Position numbers and translations under genes: made by a program. Source: Pseudomonas sp. (GTDB lineage Bacteria; Pseudomonadota; Gammaproteobacteria; Pseudomonadales; Pseudomonadaceae). Taken from it: DNA of 64,000 nt. Positions 1-7,422 of the stretch are shown one piece after another (positions within the stretch are counted from its first letter, which is position 1; each line of letters opens with the position of its first letter). The stretch covers positions 1-64,000 of the forward strand of contig VMRT01000013.1 of assembly GCA_007713455.1 (NCBI GenBank), written 5' to 3'. The notes beneath the pieces are model-generated. The model did no database searches. It worked only from the letters and a program-made list of their open reading frames with translations, and was not told where the DNA came from.

Positions 1-642
1 GCCGAAGCGCTTGATCACCGGCTGGTCGGCGACCAGGCCGCTGTCCTGCTGATAGGCGGTGGCAGCGAGCCTGGGGAAGACGGTCTGGTCATCGCAGAAG
101 ACCAGCACATGACTGCTCGCACCGTGCTGGAAGTGATAGTGAATGCCCTCTTCCTCGCACAGGCGCTGGATGAAGTGCAGGTCGGTTTCGTCGTACTGCA
201 CGCAATATTCGCGCGGCGGGTAAATTACCGGGCCGAGCCGGAAGCGGTAGGCATCGGCCTGGATGCCATGCTCCTCGAGCACCTGGGCGACGATCTGCGG
301 CACGCTGAGGTGCTGGAAGATGCGCTGGTTGGTGCGATGGGCGAGGTAGGCCAGCTGCGGCACGATCGTCAGCCGATAGCGGGTCAGGCGCTGGCCGGAC
401 TGACCCTGGGCGGCCTGATGCACCAGCCCATGAATACCGCTGCCACCCGGCGCGAAGGCGAGGAAGGCCGGGCGATGCAGCAGGCGTTCCAGATCCAGTT
501 CGGGGCGCTCGCTGACCAGTTCCAGGTCGAAGCGATAGGGCTGGCTGATGGCCTCGCGGCCCTGGAATTGGAGCACCTTGAAGTCGTGCTCGACGCCTTC
601 GAGGGAAAGCGTGAAGTGGGCCTGGTTGGCTGGGGCGAACAT
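1..642 (-). CDS. vgrG: VgrG (TssI) spike protein, N-terminal 214 residues; runs off the window
   Basis: This is the trimeric puncturing spike of the type VI secretion system, which sits on the Hcp tube and carries effectors. The gene reads leftwards and is cut by the window edge, so only the N-terminal gp27-like part is visible. It carries typical VgrG stretches such as REAISQPYRFDLELVS, RLTRYRLTIVPQLAYL and DETDLHFIQRLCEEEGIHYHF. The start is fixed by an AGGAGG seven bases upstream; a second ATG four bases further upstream is in another frame. The visible part is very similar to the complete VgrG at 39981-42029, so the two are paralogues. It lies downstream of hcp on the same strand, separated by a terminator-like hairpin. 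Confidence 0.93.
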   Translation of the reverse strand, partial: MFAPANQAHFTLSLEGVEHDFKVLQFQGREAISQPYRFDLELVSERPELDLERLLHRPAFLAFAPGGSGIHGLVHQAAQGQSGQRLTRYRLTIVPQLAYLAHRTNQRIFQHLSVPQIVAQVLEEHGIQADAYRFRLGPVIYPPREYCVQYDETDLHFIQRLCEEEGIHYHFQHGASSHVLVFCDDQTVFPRLAATAYQQDSGLVADQPVIKRFG

Positions 643-775
643 CCATGTTCCTCCTGTTCAGTCCATGTATCAGCGCATGGGCGCTTGCGGAGCCCCGTGT
701 AACACAGGCCGGCCGCTCTAGAATGCATGGTTCGCGCATTCCAGAACGACGATGGCGGAATCTGTTCAGTGCTTC

Positions 776-809
776 GCAAAAAGCATTCGGCCAGGCGAGC
801 CTGGCCGAA
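776..809 (-). terminator. Rho-independent terminator/attenuator between hcp and vgrG
   Basis: On the minus strand a 10-bp perfect stem (TTCGGCCAGG / CCTGGCCGAA) with a CGAG loop is followed after TGC by a run of five T. It lies just after the hcp stop and before vgrG. It probably ends most hcp transcripts and lets a minority read into vgrG, which fits the need for far more Hcp than VgrG (inference). Confidence 0.72.
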
Positions 810-825
810 GCGGGACCGCGGCGAA

Positions 826-1344
826 TCAGCCAGCGATCGGGGTGCGCCAGTCGTCGGAGCCGGAGGTGCCGGAAACCTCGTGAGTCCAGACGATCTTGCG
901 GTAGGTGAAGTACACGTCTTCCAGATGAGTGAAATGGGACATGTTCGGGTCCTGGCAGTTGGGCATGCGCGACTGCACGTCGACGATCACCGCATCTTCC
1001 AGCTCGATGGTGAAGTAGTGTTCCTGGGTGCCGGTGGACGAAGTGCGGTACCACTCCAGACGGCACTTGTTCAGGCGCTCGCCGGAAGTCAGGGCGTTGA
1101 AGATCAGCGGCGACGACTTATCGAATACCTTGGTGATCATCAGCGGCTTGTGTACGCGCTGGCCTGTCGGCTGGCCGGACTGCGGGTCACGCGGGATGAT
1201 GACCTGATGCTGGAAGGCCTGCACCAGGATCTGGTCCTCATGGCCTTCCTGGAAGATGTTGCCAACCGAGTCCTCGGTGAAGGTGCCGGCGGTGATCAGG
1301 CCTTGCTTGGTGCCTTCGAGGGACAGATACGCGGGTGTTGGCAT
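826..1344 (-). CDS. hcp: Hcp tube protein of type VI secretion (HcpA/HcpC type)
   Basis: Hcp forms the hexameric rings of the inner T6SS tube and is itself secreted. The 172-residue product starts MPTPAYLSLEG and contains the conserved GTFTEDSVGN, RVHKPLMITKVFDKSSPL and DVYFTYRKIVWTHEVSGT stretches. These fit the ~172-residue Pseudomonas HcpA/HcpC group rather than the H1-type Hcp1. The frame extends 13 codons further upstream, but an AAGGAGA Shine-Dalgarno sits properly before this ATG. A sigma-54-like promoter at 1392-1407 and paired inverted repeats lie upstream. No Hcp gene accompanies the T6SS block at 30661-45228, so this orphan unit may supply its tube. Confidence 0.95.
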   Translation of the reverse strand: MPTPAYLSLEGTKQGLITAGTFTEDSVGNIFQEGHEDQILVQAFQHQVIIPRDPQSGQPTGQRVHKPLMITKVFDKSSPLIFNALTSGERLNKCRLEWYRTSSTGTQEHYFTIELEDAVIVDVQSRMPNCQDPNMSHFTHLEDVYFTYRKIVWTHEVSGTSGSDDWRTPIAG

Positions 1345-1391
1345 GGGTGCTCTCCTTGTCTGAAATGAGTGCCAAATGGCCATTTCGTAAC

Positions 1392-1407
1392 AACAAGCGT
1401 CATGCCA
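1392..1407 (-). promoter_or_regulatory. Sigma-54 (RpoN) type -24/-12 promoter for hcp
   Basis: Read on the minus strand the site is TGGCATGACGCTTGTT, against a consensus TGGCACG-N4-TTGCW. The GG and TTG elements have the correct spacing; the mismatches are C to T at position 6 and C to T in the -12 element. It would start transcription about 37 bases upstream of the hcp ATG. An AT-rich stretch (1408-1457) and paired repeats lie upstream, as expected for an enhancer-dependent promoter. RpoN control of hcp/vgrG units is known in several proteobacteria. Confidence 0.6.
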
Positions 1408-1492
1408 AAAATAAAAAACTGCTTATTTATCAAAAAGATATTTAATTTACATCACGCAGCCCGAATAGCAGAAGTGATGCCCGACACAGAAA

Positions 1493-1513
1493 GCTGCGCA
1501 AGTTCCTGCGCAG
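1493..1513. repeat. Enhancer-like inverted repeat, copy 1 (CTGCGCA-N6-TGCGCAG type)
   Basis: A 21-bp element with two TGCGCA cores 12 bp apart, at 1495 and 1507. An almost identical element lies at 1598-1618, exactly 105 bp away, which is ten helical turns. It sits about 110-130 bp upstream of the predicted hcp transcription start, the usual position for a sigma-54 activator site (inference). A single extra TGCGCA occurs at 1528-1533. Confidence 0.55.
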
Positions 1514-1572
1514 ACATGGCAACAAGTTGCGCAACGCCCACCAAGCTCGCGACTCATCGCACTGCGAACAGC

Positions 1573-1593
1573 TTACCCACAAACTTATCCACA
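1573..1593 (+). promoter_or_regulatory. Two DnaA-box-like nonamers
   Basis: TTATCCACA at 1585-1593 is a perfect match to the classical DnaA box. TTACCCACA at 1573-1581 differs at one base and is in the same orientation, 12 bp away. They lie between the two hcp enhancer-like repeats. A pair is more than expected by chance in such GC-rich DNA, but binding is not shown. Confidence 0.4.
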
Positions 1594-1597
1594 GAAT

Positions 1598-1618
1598 GCT
1601 GCGCAAGAAATTGCGCAG
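1598..1618. repeat. Enhancer-like inverted repeat, copy 2
   Basis: Second copy of the element at 1493-1513. Both halves are conserved and only the central spacer differs (GAAAT against GTTCC). TGCGCA cores start at 1600 and 1612. It lies about 220-235 bp upstream of the predicted hcp start. With copy 1 it could bind two dimers of an activator of the VasH/Sfa2 type, for which no gene is in the window. Confidence 0.55.
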
Positions 1619-1659
1619 GCCATTGCCCCCGGTGAGGCCTCATCCACTTTTCTGCAGGC

Positions 1660-1788
1660 AAAAAAAACCTCGAACTTCATTGGGGGAGGGGGAAGTTCGA
1701 GGTCCAAATCCGGACCGCTAGGGCGGGGTCCAGAGATCTGCCAACACTTAACACAACAAGGAGCATCGAAGGGCTTTTACACCCTTCG
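1660..1788 (-). ncRNA. ersA: ErsA-like small regulatory RNA (Spot 42 position, next to polA)
   Basis: A predicted transcript of about 128 nt reads leftwards just downstream of polA, the genomic place of Spot 42 in enterics and of ErsA in Pseudomonas. It begins with a 5' hairpin (GAGCAT..GAAGGG pairing with CCCTTC..ATGCTC). It ends in a strong Rho-independent terminator: an 11-bp stem CCTCGAACTTC/GAAGTTCGAGG at 1668-1702 followed by eight T. The terminator loop exposes a C-rich CCCCCTCCCCC segment suited to pair with G-rich ribosome binding sites. An AlgU-type promoter lies at the right distance. In P. aeruginosa, ErsA is an envelope-stress sRNA acting on targets such as algC (from memory). 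Confidence 0.8.
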
Positions 1789-1793
1789 CATGC

Positions 1794-1821
1794 TCTGACC
1801 GGATGGTTGCAGCGGAAGTTC
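1794..1821 (-). promoter_or_regulatory. AlgU (sigma-22/RpoE-like) promoter of the ErsA-like RNA
   Basis: On the minus strand GAACTT (1821-1816) is followed after 17 bp by TCAGA (1798-1794), matching the AlgU consensus GAACTT-N16/17-TCtgA with one mismatch. The start would fall near 1787-1788, just before the 5' hairpin. This makes the sRNA a probable member of the envelope-stress regulon. Confidence 0.7.
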
Positions 1822-1872
1822 AACGCGGACGAAAAAAATTTCGTCGGCTACCGACATTTTTCGGCAGCCCGG

Positions 1873-4617
1873 TCAGTGCGCCTCGTCCCAGTTGTTGCCA
1901 ACGCCCGCTTCGACCAGCAGCGGTACGTCCAGCTGGGCTGCCTCGCTCATCAACGGACAGATCTGCTGGCAGACCTGCTCGACCAGGTCTTCGCGCACTT
2001 CCAGCACCAATTCATCGTGTACCTGCAGGATCACCCGCGCATCCAGCCCGCTCTGCTGCAGCCAGCCGTCCACGGCGATCATGGCGCGCTTGATGATGTC
2101 CGCTGCGGTGCCCTGCATCGGCGCGTTGATCGCGGTGCGCTCGGCGCCCTTGCGCATGGCGCCGTTCTTCGAATTGATCTCCGGCAGGTATAGGCGCCGG
2201 CCGAAAAGCGTCTCGACATAGCCCTGCTCGGCGGCCTGGGTGCGGGTGCGCTCCATGTAGGCCAGCACGCCGGGGTAACGGGCGAAATAACGGTCGATGT
2301 ACTCCTGCGCTTCCTTGCGGCCGACGTCGATCTGCTTGGCCAGGCCGAAAGCGCTCATGCCGTAGATCAGGCCGAAGTTGATCGCCTTGGCGCTGCGTCG
2401 CTGGTCGTTGCTGACCTGCTCCAGCGGCACGCCGAACACCTCGGCAGCCGTGGCACGGTGCACGTCCAGGTCGTTCTGGAAGGCGTGCAAGAGGCCGGCA
2501 TCCTGCGCCAGGTGGGCCATGATGCGCAGCTCGATCTGCGAGTAGTCGGCCGCGAGCAGCTTGTAGCCCGGTGCCGCGATGAAGGCCTGGCGAATACGCC
2601 GCCCCTCGGCGGTGCGGATCGGGATGTTCTGCAGGTTCGGGTCGCTGGAGGACAGCCGGCCGGTGGCGGTCACCGCCTGGTGGTAGCTGGTGTGGATGCG
2701 CCCGGTGCGGGGGTTGATCTGCTGCGGCAGCTTGTCGGTGTAGGTGCCCTTGAGCTTGCTCAAGGAGCGGTGCTGCATGATCACCTTCGGCAGCGGGTAA
2801 TCCTGCTCGGCCAGTTCGGCAAGCACGCTTTCCGCGGTGGACGGCTGGCCGCCGGCGGTCTTGGAGATTACCGGGCAGCCGAGCTTGTCATAGAGGATCG
2901 CGCAGAGCTGCTTGGGCGAGCCGAGGTTGAACTCCTCGCCGGCAATATCGAAGGCCTCGCGTTCCAGCTGCACCAGCTTGTCGCCCAGCTCGACGCTCTG
3001 CTGGCCGAGCAACTGCGCATCGACCAGCGCGCCGTTGCGCTCGATGCGCGCCAGCACCGGCACCAGCGGCATCTCGATCTCGGTCAGCACCTTGAGCAGC
3101 GATGGCGTCTGCTCCAGCTTGCCGAGCAAGGTCTGGTGCAGGCGCAGGGTGACATCGGCGTCCTCGGCGGCGTAGGGGCCGGCCTGTTCGATGGCGATCT
3201 GGTCGAAGGTCAGCTGCTTGGCGCCCTTGCCGGCGATGTCCTCGAAACGGATGGTGCCACGGCCGAGATATTTCAGCGCCAGGCTATCCATGTCGTGGCG
3301 AGTGGCGGTGGCGTCGAGCACGTAGGATTCGAGCATGGTGTCGAAGGTCATGCCGCGCATCTCGATGCCGTAGTGCATCAGCACGTTCATGTCGTACTTG
3401 CCGTGCTGGCAGATCTTGGTCTTCGCCGGATCCTCCAGCAGCGGCTTGAGCGCGCCAAGCACGGCATCAAGCTCGAGCTGCTGCGGCACACCCATATAGG
3501 AATGACGCAGCGGCACATAGGCCGCCTGGCCCGGCTCGACGGCGAACGACACGCCGACCAGCTCGGCGCGCTGAGCATCGATGCTGGTGGTTTCGGTATC
3601 GAAGGCGAAGCACTCGGCTGTCTTCAGGCGCTCGAGCCAGGCATCGAACTCGGCCGGATCGAGGATCGTGGTGTACTCGGCTTCGGCCTGGATCGAGCAG
3701 CCTTCGGGCTGCACCTCGCAGTTCTCGCCAGCGGCCTTGGCCTCGCGCAGCAGGTCGTCCAGCCAGTTCTTGAATTCCAGCTCGCGGTACAGCGCGATCA
3801 GCGCCTCGCGGTGCGGCTCGCCGGGCATCAGGCCGGCGACCTCGACGTCCAGCGGCACGTCGAGCTTGATGGTCGCCAGCTCATAGGACATGAAGGCGGC
3901 GTCACGATGCTCGGCGAGTTTTGCGCCCAGCGTCTTGGCTCCCCGGATCGACAGGCCGGCGACCTGGTCGAGGTTGTCGTAAAGCCCCTTGAGCCCGCCT
4001 GAGATGCCGTTGAGCAAACCACACGCCGTCTTCTCGCCCACGCCTGGCACGCCAGGAATGTTGTCGACCTTGTCGCCCATCAGCGCAAGGAAGTCGATGA
4101 TCAGCTCCGGGCCGACGCCAAACTTGTTCTTCACGCCTTCGATGTCATAAACGCTGCCGGTCATGGTGTTGACCAGCGTGACGTGCGGACAGACCAGCTG
4201 CGCCATGTCCTTGTCGCCGGTGGAGATGATCACGTCGCGGCCGAGCGCCGCGCACTGGCGCGCCAGGGTGCCAATGACGTCGTCGGCCTCCACGCCTTCC
4301 ACGCACAGCAGCGGCATGCCGAGGGCGCGGACGCTGGCATGCAGCGGCTCGACCTGGGAGCGCAGGTCATCCGGCATCGGCGGACGATGAGACTTGTAGT
4401 TCTCGAACAGCGCGTCGCGGAAGGTTGGCCCCTTGGCATCGAAAACCACCGCGAACGGACTGTCCGGGTATTGCCGACGCAGGCTGAGCAGCATGTTCAG
4501 CACGCCCTTGACCGCGCCGGTCGGCTTTCCGGTGGAGGTGGTCAGAGGAGGCAGGGCATGGAAGGCGCGATAGAGGTAGGACGAACCGTCCACCAGGATG
4601 AGGGGAGCTTGGCTCAT
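1873..4617 (-). CDS. polA: DNA polymerase I
   Basis: Replicative/repair DNA polymerase of 914 residues that removes RNA primers and fills gaps. The N-terminal 5'-3' exonuclease domain opens with PLILVDGSSYLYRAFHALPP. The 3'-5' exonuclease domain has FAFDTETTS (metal-binding DxE, about residue 340) and a YAAEDADVTL motif. The polymerase domain shows motif A (LLAADYSQIELR, about 689), the O-helix (RRSAKAINFGLIYGMSAFG) and motif C (LQVHDELVLEV, about 866). All three activities appear intact. An in-frame upstream extension of 17 codons is unlikely, since MSQAPLILVDG aligns with the family start. It is followed by the ErsA-like sRNA. Confidence 0.98.
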   Translation of the reverse strand: MSQAPLILVDGSSYLYRAFHALPPLTTSTGKPTGAVKGVLNMLLSLRRQYPDSPFAVVFDAKGPTFRDALFENYKSHRPPMPDDLRSQVEPLHASVRALGMPLLCVEGVEADDVIGTLARQCAALGRDVIISTGDKDMAQLVCPHVTLVNTMTGSVYDIEGVKNKFGVGPELIIDFLALMGDKVDNIPGVPGVGEKTACGLLNGISGGLKGLYDNLDQVAGLSIRGAKTLGAKLAEHRDAAFMSYELATIKLDVPLDVEVAGLMPGEPHREALIALYRELEFKNWLDDLLREAKAAGENCEVQPEGCSIQAEAEYTTILDPAEFDAWLERLKTAECFAFDTETTSIDAQRAELVGVSFAVEPGQAAYVPLRHSYMGVPQQLELDAVLGALKPLLEDPAKTKICQHGKYDMNVLMHYGIEMRGMTFDTMLESYVLDATATRHDMDSLALKYLGRGTIRFEDIAGKGAKQLTFDQIAIEQAGPYAAEDADVTLRLHQTLLGKLEQTPSLLKVLTEIEMPLVPVLARIERNGALVDAQLLGQQSVELGDKLVQLEREAFDIAGEEFNLGSPKQLCAILYDKLGCPVISKTAGGQPSTAESVLAELAEQDYPLPKVIMQHRSLSKLKGTYTDKLPQQINPRTGRIHTSYHQAVTATGRLSSSDPNLQNIPIRTAEGRRIRQAFIAAPGYKLLAADYSQIELRIMAHLAQDAGLLHAFQNDLDVHRATAAEVFGVPLEQVSNDQRRSAKAINFGLIYGMSAFGLAKQIDVGRKEAQEYIDRYFARYPGVLAYMERTRTQAAEQGYVETLFGRRLYLPEINSKNGAMRKGAERTAINAPMQGTAADIIKRAMIAVDGWLQQSGLDARVILQVHDELVLEVREDLVEQVCQQICPLMSEAAQLDVPLLVEAGVGNNWDEAH

Positions 4618-4693
4618 GAGCGGAATCAACCTTTTCGGCGGGCCCGGAGCTAGAATGCCAAGGACCACTTATCGACAAAGGGACAAGGTTACC

Positions 4694-4978
4694 ATGCGCG
4701 CTCTCAAACACCTGATGCTGGCCAGCCTGCTGGCGTGCGCTCCCCTGGCCGGTTTTGCCCAGGAGTCGGTCGACGGCGAGCCCGACGTAACCATCCGTCA
4801 GGAAGGCGACCGTACCGTCGAGGAATACCGCGTCAATGGCTTCCTCTATGCCGTGAAAGTCACGCCCAAGCATGGCAAACCGTACTTTCTGGTGCGCGCA
4901 GACGGCAACGACGGCAACTTCGTCCGTTCCGACCAGCCGGACATGCTGATCCCCTCCTGGAAGATCTTCAGCTGGTAA
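4694..4978 (+). CDS. Small exported DUF2782 family protein
   Basis: A 94-residue protein with a clear signal peptide (MRALKHLMLASLLACAPLAGFAQ, cleavage after FAQ) and a short acidic mature domain. It contains RTVEEYRVNGFLYAVKVTPK and KPYFLVRADGNDGNF, as in DUF2782 proteins found between polA and thrB in Pseudomonas. The start is preceded by an AAGG element five bases upstream; earlier in-frame ATGs would spoil the signal peptide. It is divergent from polA and only 24 bases before thrB, so it is probably co-transcribed with thrB. Function unknown; likely periplasmic. Confidence 0.85.
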   Translation: MRALKHLMLASLLACAPLAGFAQESVDGEPDVTIRQEGDRTVEEYRVNGFLYAVKVTPKHGKPYFLVRADGNDGNFVRSDQPDMLIPSWKIFSW

Positions 4979-5002
4979 CCCATCAACCGCCGGGAGCACA
5001 GC

Positions 5003-5956
5003 ATGTCGGTATTCACGCCCCTGCAACGCGATGAACTGGAAGCCTTTCTGGCGCCGTACCGGCTCGGCCGGTTGCGCGACTTCCAGGGCATCGTCGCAGG
5101 CAGCGAGAACAGCAATTTCTTCGTCAGCCTCGAACAGGGCGAATACGTCCTGACGCTGATCGAGCGTGGTCCGACCCAGGACCTGCCGTTCTTCATCGAG
5201 CTACTCGACGTGCTGCACCGCGCCGGCCTGCCGGTGCCCTACGCGCTGCGCAGCGAGCAGGGCGAGGCCCTGCGCGAGCTGGCGGAGAAGCCCGCGCTGC
5301 TGCAGCCGCGGCTGCCAGGCAAACACGTGATGGCGCCCAATCCGCACCACTGCGCCGAGGTCGGCCGGCTGCTGGCGCGTCTGCATCTGGCCACCCGCGA
5401 GCACATCCTCGAACGCGCCAGCGACCGTGGCCTGGAGTGGATGCAGGAACAGGGGCCGAGCCTGGCGCTGAGCCTCTCCGAGGACCAGCTGCCGCTGTTG
5501 CGCGAAGGCCTGGCAGAGATCGCCGAGCTGCGCCCGAAACTCCTCGCCCTGCCGCGCGCAAACCTGCACGCCGATCTGTTCCGCGACAACGTGCTGTTCG
5601 AAGGCAGCCACCTGACCGGTGTGATCGACTTCTACAACGCCTGCTCCGGGCCGATGCTCTACGACCTGGCCATCGCCGTGAACGACTGGTGCTCGCACCC
5701 CAATGGCGAGATCGACGGTGAACGCAGCGAACCCTTGCTGGCGGCCTACTCCGCACTGCGCCGCTTTACCCCGGCCGAAGCCGAACTCTGGCAGCCGATG
5801 CTGCGCGTGGCCTGCGTGCGTTTCTGGCTATCGCGACTGATCGCGGCGCAGCGTCACGAAGGCAAGGCGGACGTGCAGGTGAAAGATCCCGGCGAATTCC
5901 ATCGGCTGCTGAAAGCGCGCCAGCATCCATCCAGCGCGCTGCCTTTTGCCTTCTAG
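5003..5956 (+). CDS. thrB: Homoserine kinase (APH-fold, ThrB type II)
   Basis: Phosphorylates L-homoserine with ATP in threonine biosynthesis. The 317-residue protein has the aminoglycoside-phosphotransferase fold: SVFTPLQRDELEAFL at the start, NSNFFVSLEQGEYVLTLIE in the nucleotide-binding lobe, NLHADLFRDNVLFEG as the catalytic loop, and GVIDFYNACSGPMLYDLA as the metal-binding segment. Length and flanking genes agree with the Pseudomonas enzyme, which is not related to the GHMP-type ThrB of E. coli. A GGGAG element precedes the ATG. Confidence 0.95.
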   Translation: MSVFTPLQRDELEAFLAPYRLGRLRDFQGIVAGSENSNFFVSLEQGEYVLTLIERGPTQDLPFFIELLDVLHRAGLPVPYALRSEQGEALRELAEKPALLQPRLPGKHVMAPNPHHCAEVGRLLARLHLATREHILERASDRGLEWMQEQGPSLALSLSEDQLPLLREGLAEIAELRPKLLALPRANLHADLFRDNVLFEGSHLTGVIDFYNACSGPMLYDLAIAVNDWCSHPNGEIDGERSEPLLAAYSALRRFTPAEAELWQPMLRVACVRFWLSRLIAAQRHEGKADVQVKDPGEFHRLLKARQHPSSALPFAF

Positions 5957-6121
5957 GTCGATTCCCCGCTACCCGCGCGGCGCGAAAGCGTTCAACACCT
6001 CGCAAATTTTCCAGCGCAGCTTGCGACCGCCGGGGCTTTACCCCAAAGTGCCGGGCGCACAGGATGCGCGCTGGCGTTAGCCGAAACGCGCGACTCGCCG
6101 ATCATCGAAAGGAATCGATGC

Positions 6122-6748
6122 ATGCCCTCCATCTATCAGCTCAAACCCCGCTTTCAGGCACTACTGCGCCCACTGGTCCAGCGCCTCTATGACAGCGGCA
6201 TCACGGCCAATCAGGTCACGCTGGCAGCGCTGGCCGTGTCGCTGGCAGTCGCAGCGGCGGTCGCGCTGCTGATCGAGCACCTCTGGATCTTCCTGCTGAT
6301 CCCACTGTGGATGCTGCTGCGCATGGCACTGAACGCCATCGACGGCATGCTGGCGCGAGAATTCGGCCAGCAATCGAAGCTCGGCGCCTACCTCAACGAA
6401 CTCTGCGATGTGGCCGCCGATGCGGCGCTCTACCTGCCGCTCGCGCTGGTGACCGGCGTCTGGCCAGCTGCCGTGGTGCTGGTGGTGGTGCTCGCAGCGC
6501 TGACCGAGTACGCCGGTGTGCTCGGTCCGATGGTGGGTGCCTCACGCCGTTACGACGGCCCGATGGGCAAGAGCGACAGGGCCTTCGCCTTCGGCGTGCT
6601 GGCCACCGGCGTCGCCCTGGGCCTGTTGCCAGCCGCCTGGATCAACGGCCTGTTGCTGCTGATCGCCGGGCTGTCGATTCTCACGCTGAGCAACCGGGTC
6701 AGACAAGGCCTGGCGGAAACCGCATCGGCGCCCGCCGAAGCGGAGTGA
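6122..6748 (+). CDS. CDP-alcohol phosphatidyltransferase family protein (YnbA-like)
   Basis: A 208-residue integral membrane protein with several hydrophobic segments, predicted to transfer a phosphatidyl group from a CDP-activated lipid to an alcohol. The family motif D-x2-DG-x2-AR-x8-G-x3-D-x3-D appears as NAIDGMLAR-x8-GAYLNELCD, so the first and third Asp are Asn. From memory, E. coli YnbA has the same kind of substitution, so it may define a subgroup rather than a dead enzyme. It heads an operon with an acyltransferase and a CdsA-like protein, which together could make and use CDP-diacylglycerol. The acceptor alcohol cannot be told. Confidence 0.85.
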   Translation: MPSIYQLKPRFQALLRPLVQRLYDSGITANQVTLAALAVSLAVAAAVALLIEHLWIFLLIPLWMLLRMALNAIDGMLAREFGQQSKLGAYLNELCDVAADAALYLPLALVTGVWPAAVVLVVVLAALTEYAGVLGPMVGASRRYDGPMGKSDRAFAFGVLATGVALGLLPAAWINGLLLLIAGLSILTLSNRVRQGLAETASAPAEAE

Positions 6749-6800
6749 ACCACCACCCATCCGCACCACCGACTTCCCGCCCGATACCGAGGAACATCCC

Positions 6801-7421
6801 ATGCTCGGCGCTCTGCTCGCCTTCGCGATCACTTCCGTTGCACGCCTGCTGACCGGTACGCGCAGCCTCTGGATCGGCTGCGCGCCGCTCAACCGGCAAC
6901 GCATCTATTTCGCCAACCACAGCAGCCACGGTGATTTCGTGCTGCTCTGGGCATCGCTACCGCCTGACCTGCGGCGCAGGACCCGGCCCGTCGCCGGCGC
7001 CGATTACTGGCAGAGCAGCGCGCTGCGCCGCTTCGTCATCCATCGCCTGTTCAACGGTGTGCTGGTGGATCGCGAGCGCAGCGGCCCGGAGTCGAATCCG
7101 CTGCAACCGATGCTCGACGCCCTGGCCGGCGGCGATTCACTGATCCTCTTCCCCGAGGGCACGCGCAATCTGGAAGAAGGCCTGCTGCCGTTCAAGAGCG
7201 GGCTGTATCGCCTGGGCCTGGCGTGTCCGGACGTGGAGCTGGTGCCGGTGTGGATCGCCAACCTCAATCGCGTGATGCCCAAGGGCCGCAGCCTGCCGCT
7301 GCCCCTGCTGTGCAGCGTCAGCTTCGGCGCGCCCATGAGCATCGAAAAGGACGAGGACAAGGACGCGTTTCTGCAGCGCGCTCGCCTGGCTTTGCTAGAA
7401 CTGGCCCCGAAGGAAGACTGA
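6801..7421 (+). CDS. PlsC-like 1-acyl-glycerol-3-phosphate acyltransferase
   Basis: A 206-residue acyltransferase predicted to acylate a lysophospholipid, probably lysophosphatidate to phosphatidate. The catalytic HX4D motif is NHSSHGD and the substrate-binding motif is ILFPEGTR. A hydrophobic N-terminus should hold it at the membrane. GAGGAA precedes the ATG. It lies 52 bases after the CDP-alcohol transferase gene and is separated by one base from the CdsA-like gene. It is probably a paralogue with a special role; the main plsC is expected elsewhere. Confidence 0.88.
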   Translation: MLGALLAFAITSVARLLTGTRSLWIGCAPLNRQRIYFANHSSHGDFVLLWASLPPDLRRRTRPVAGADYWQSSALRRFVIHRLFNGVLVDRERSGPESNPLQPMLDALAGGDSLILFPEGTRNLEEGLLPFKSGLYRLGLACPDVELVPVWIANLNRVMPKGRSLPLPLLCSVSFGAPMSIEKDEDKDAFLQRARLALLELAPKED

Positions 7422-7422
7422 C

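Noticed and set aside
2458..4002. A 514-codon open frame antisense to polA
   Set aside because: It is the mirror of a high-GC coding region with third-position bias. The polA frame shows all family motifs; the antisense product is low-complexity and matches nothing.
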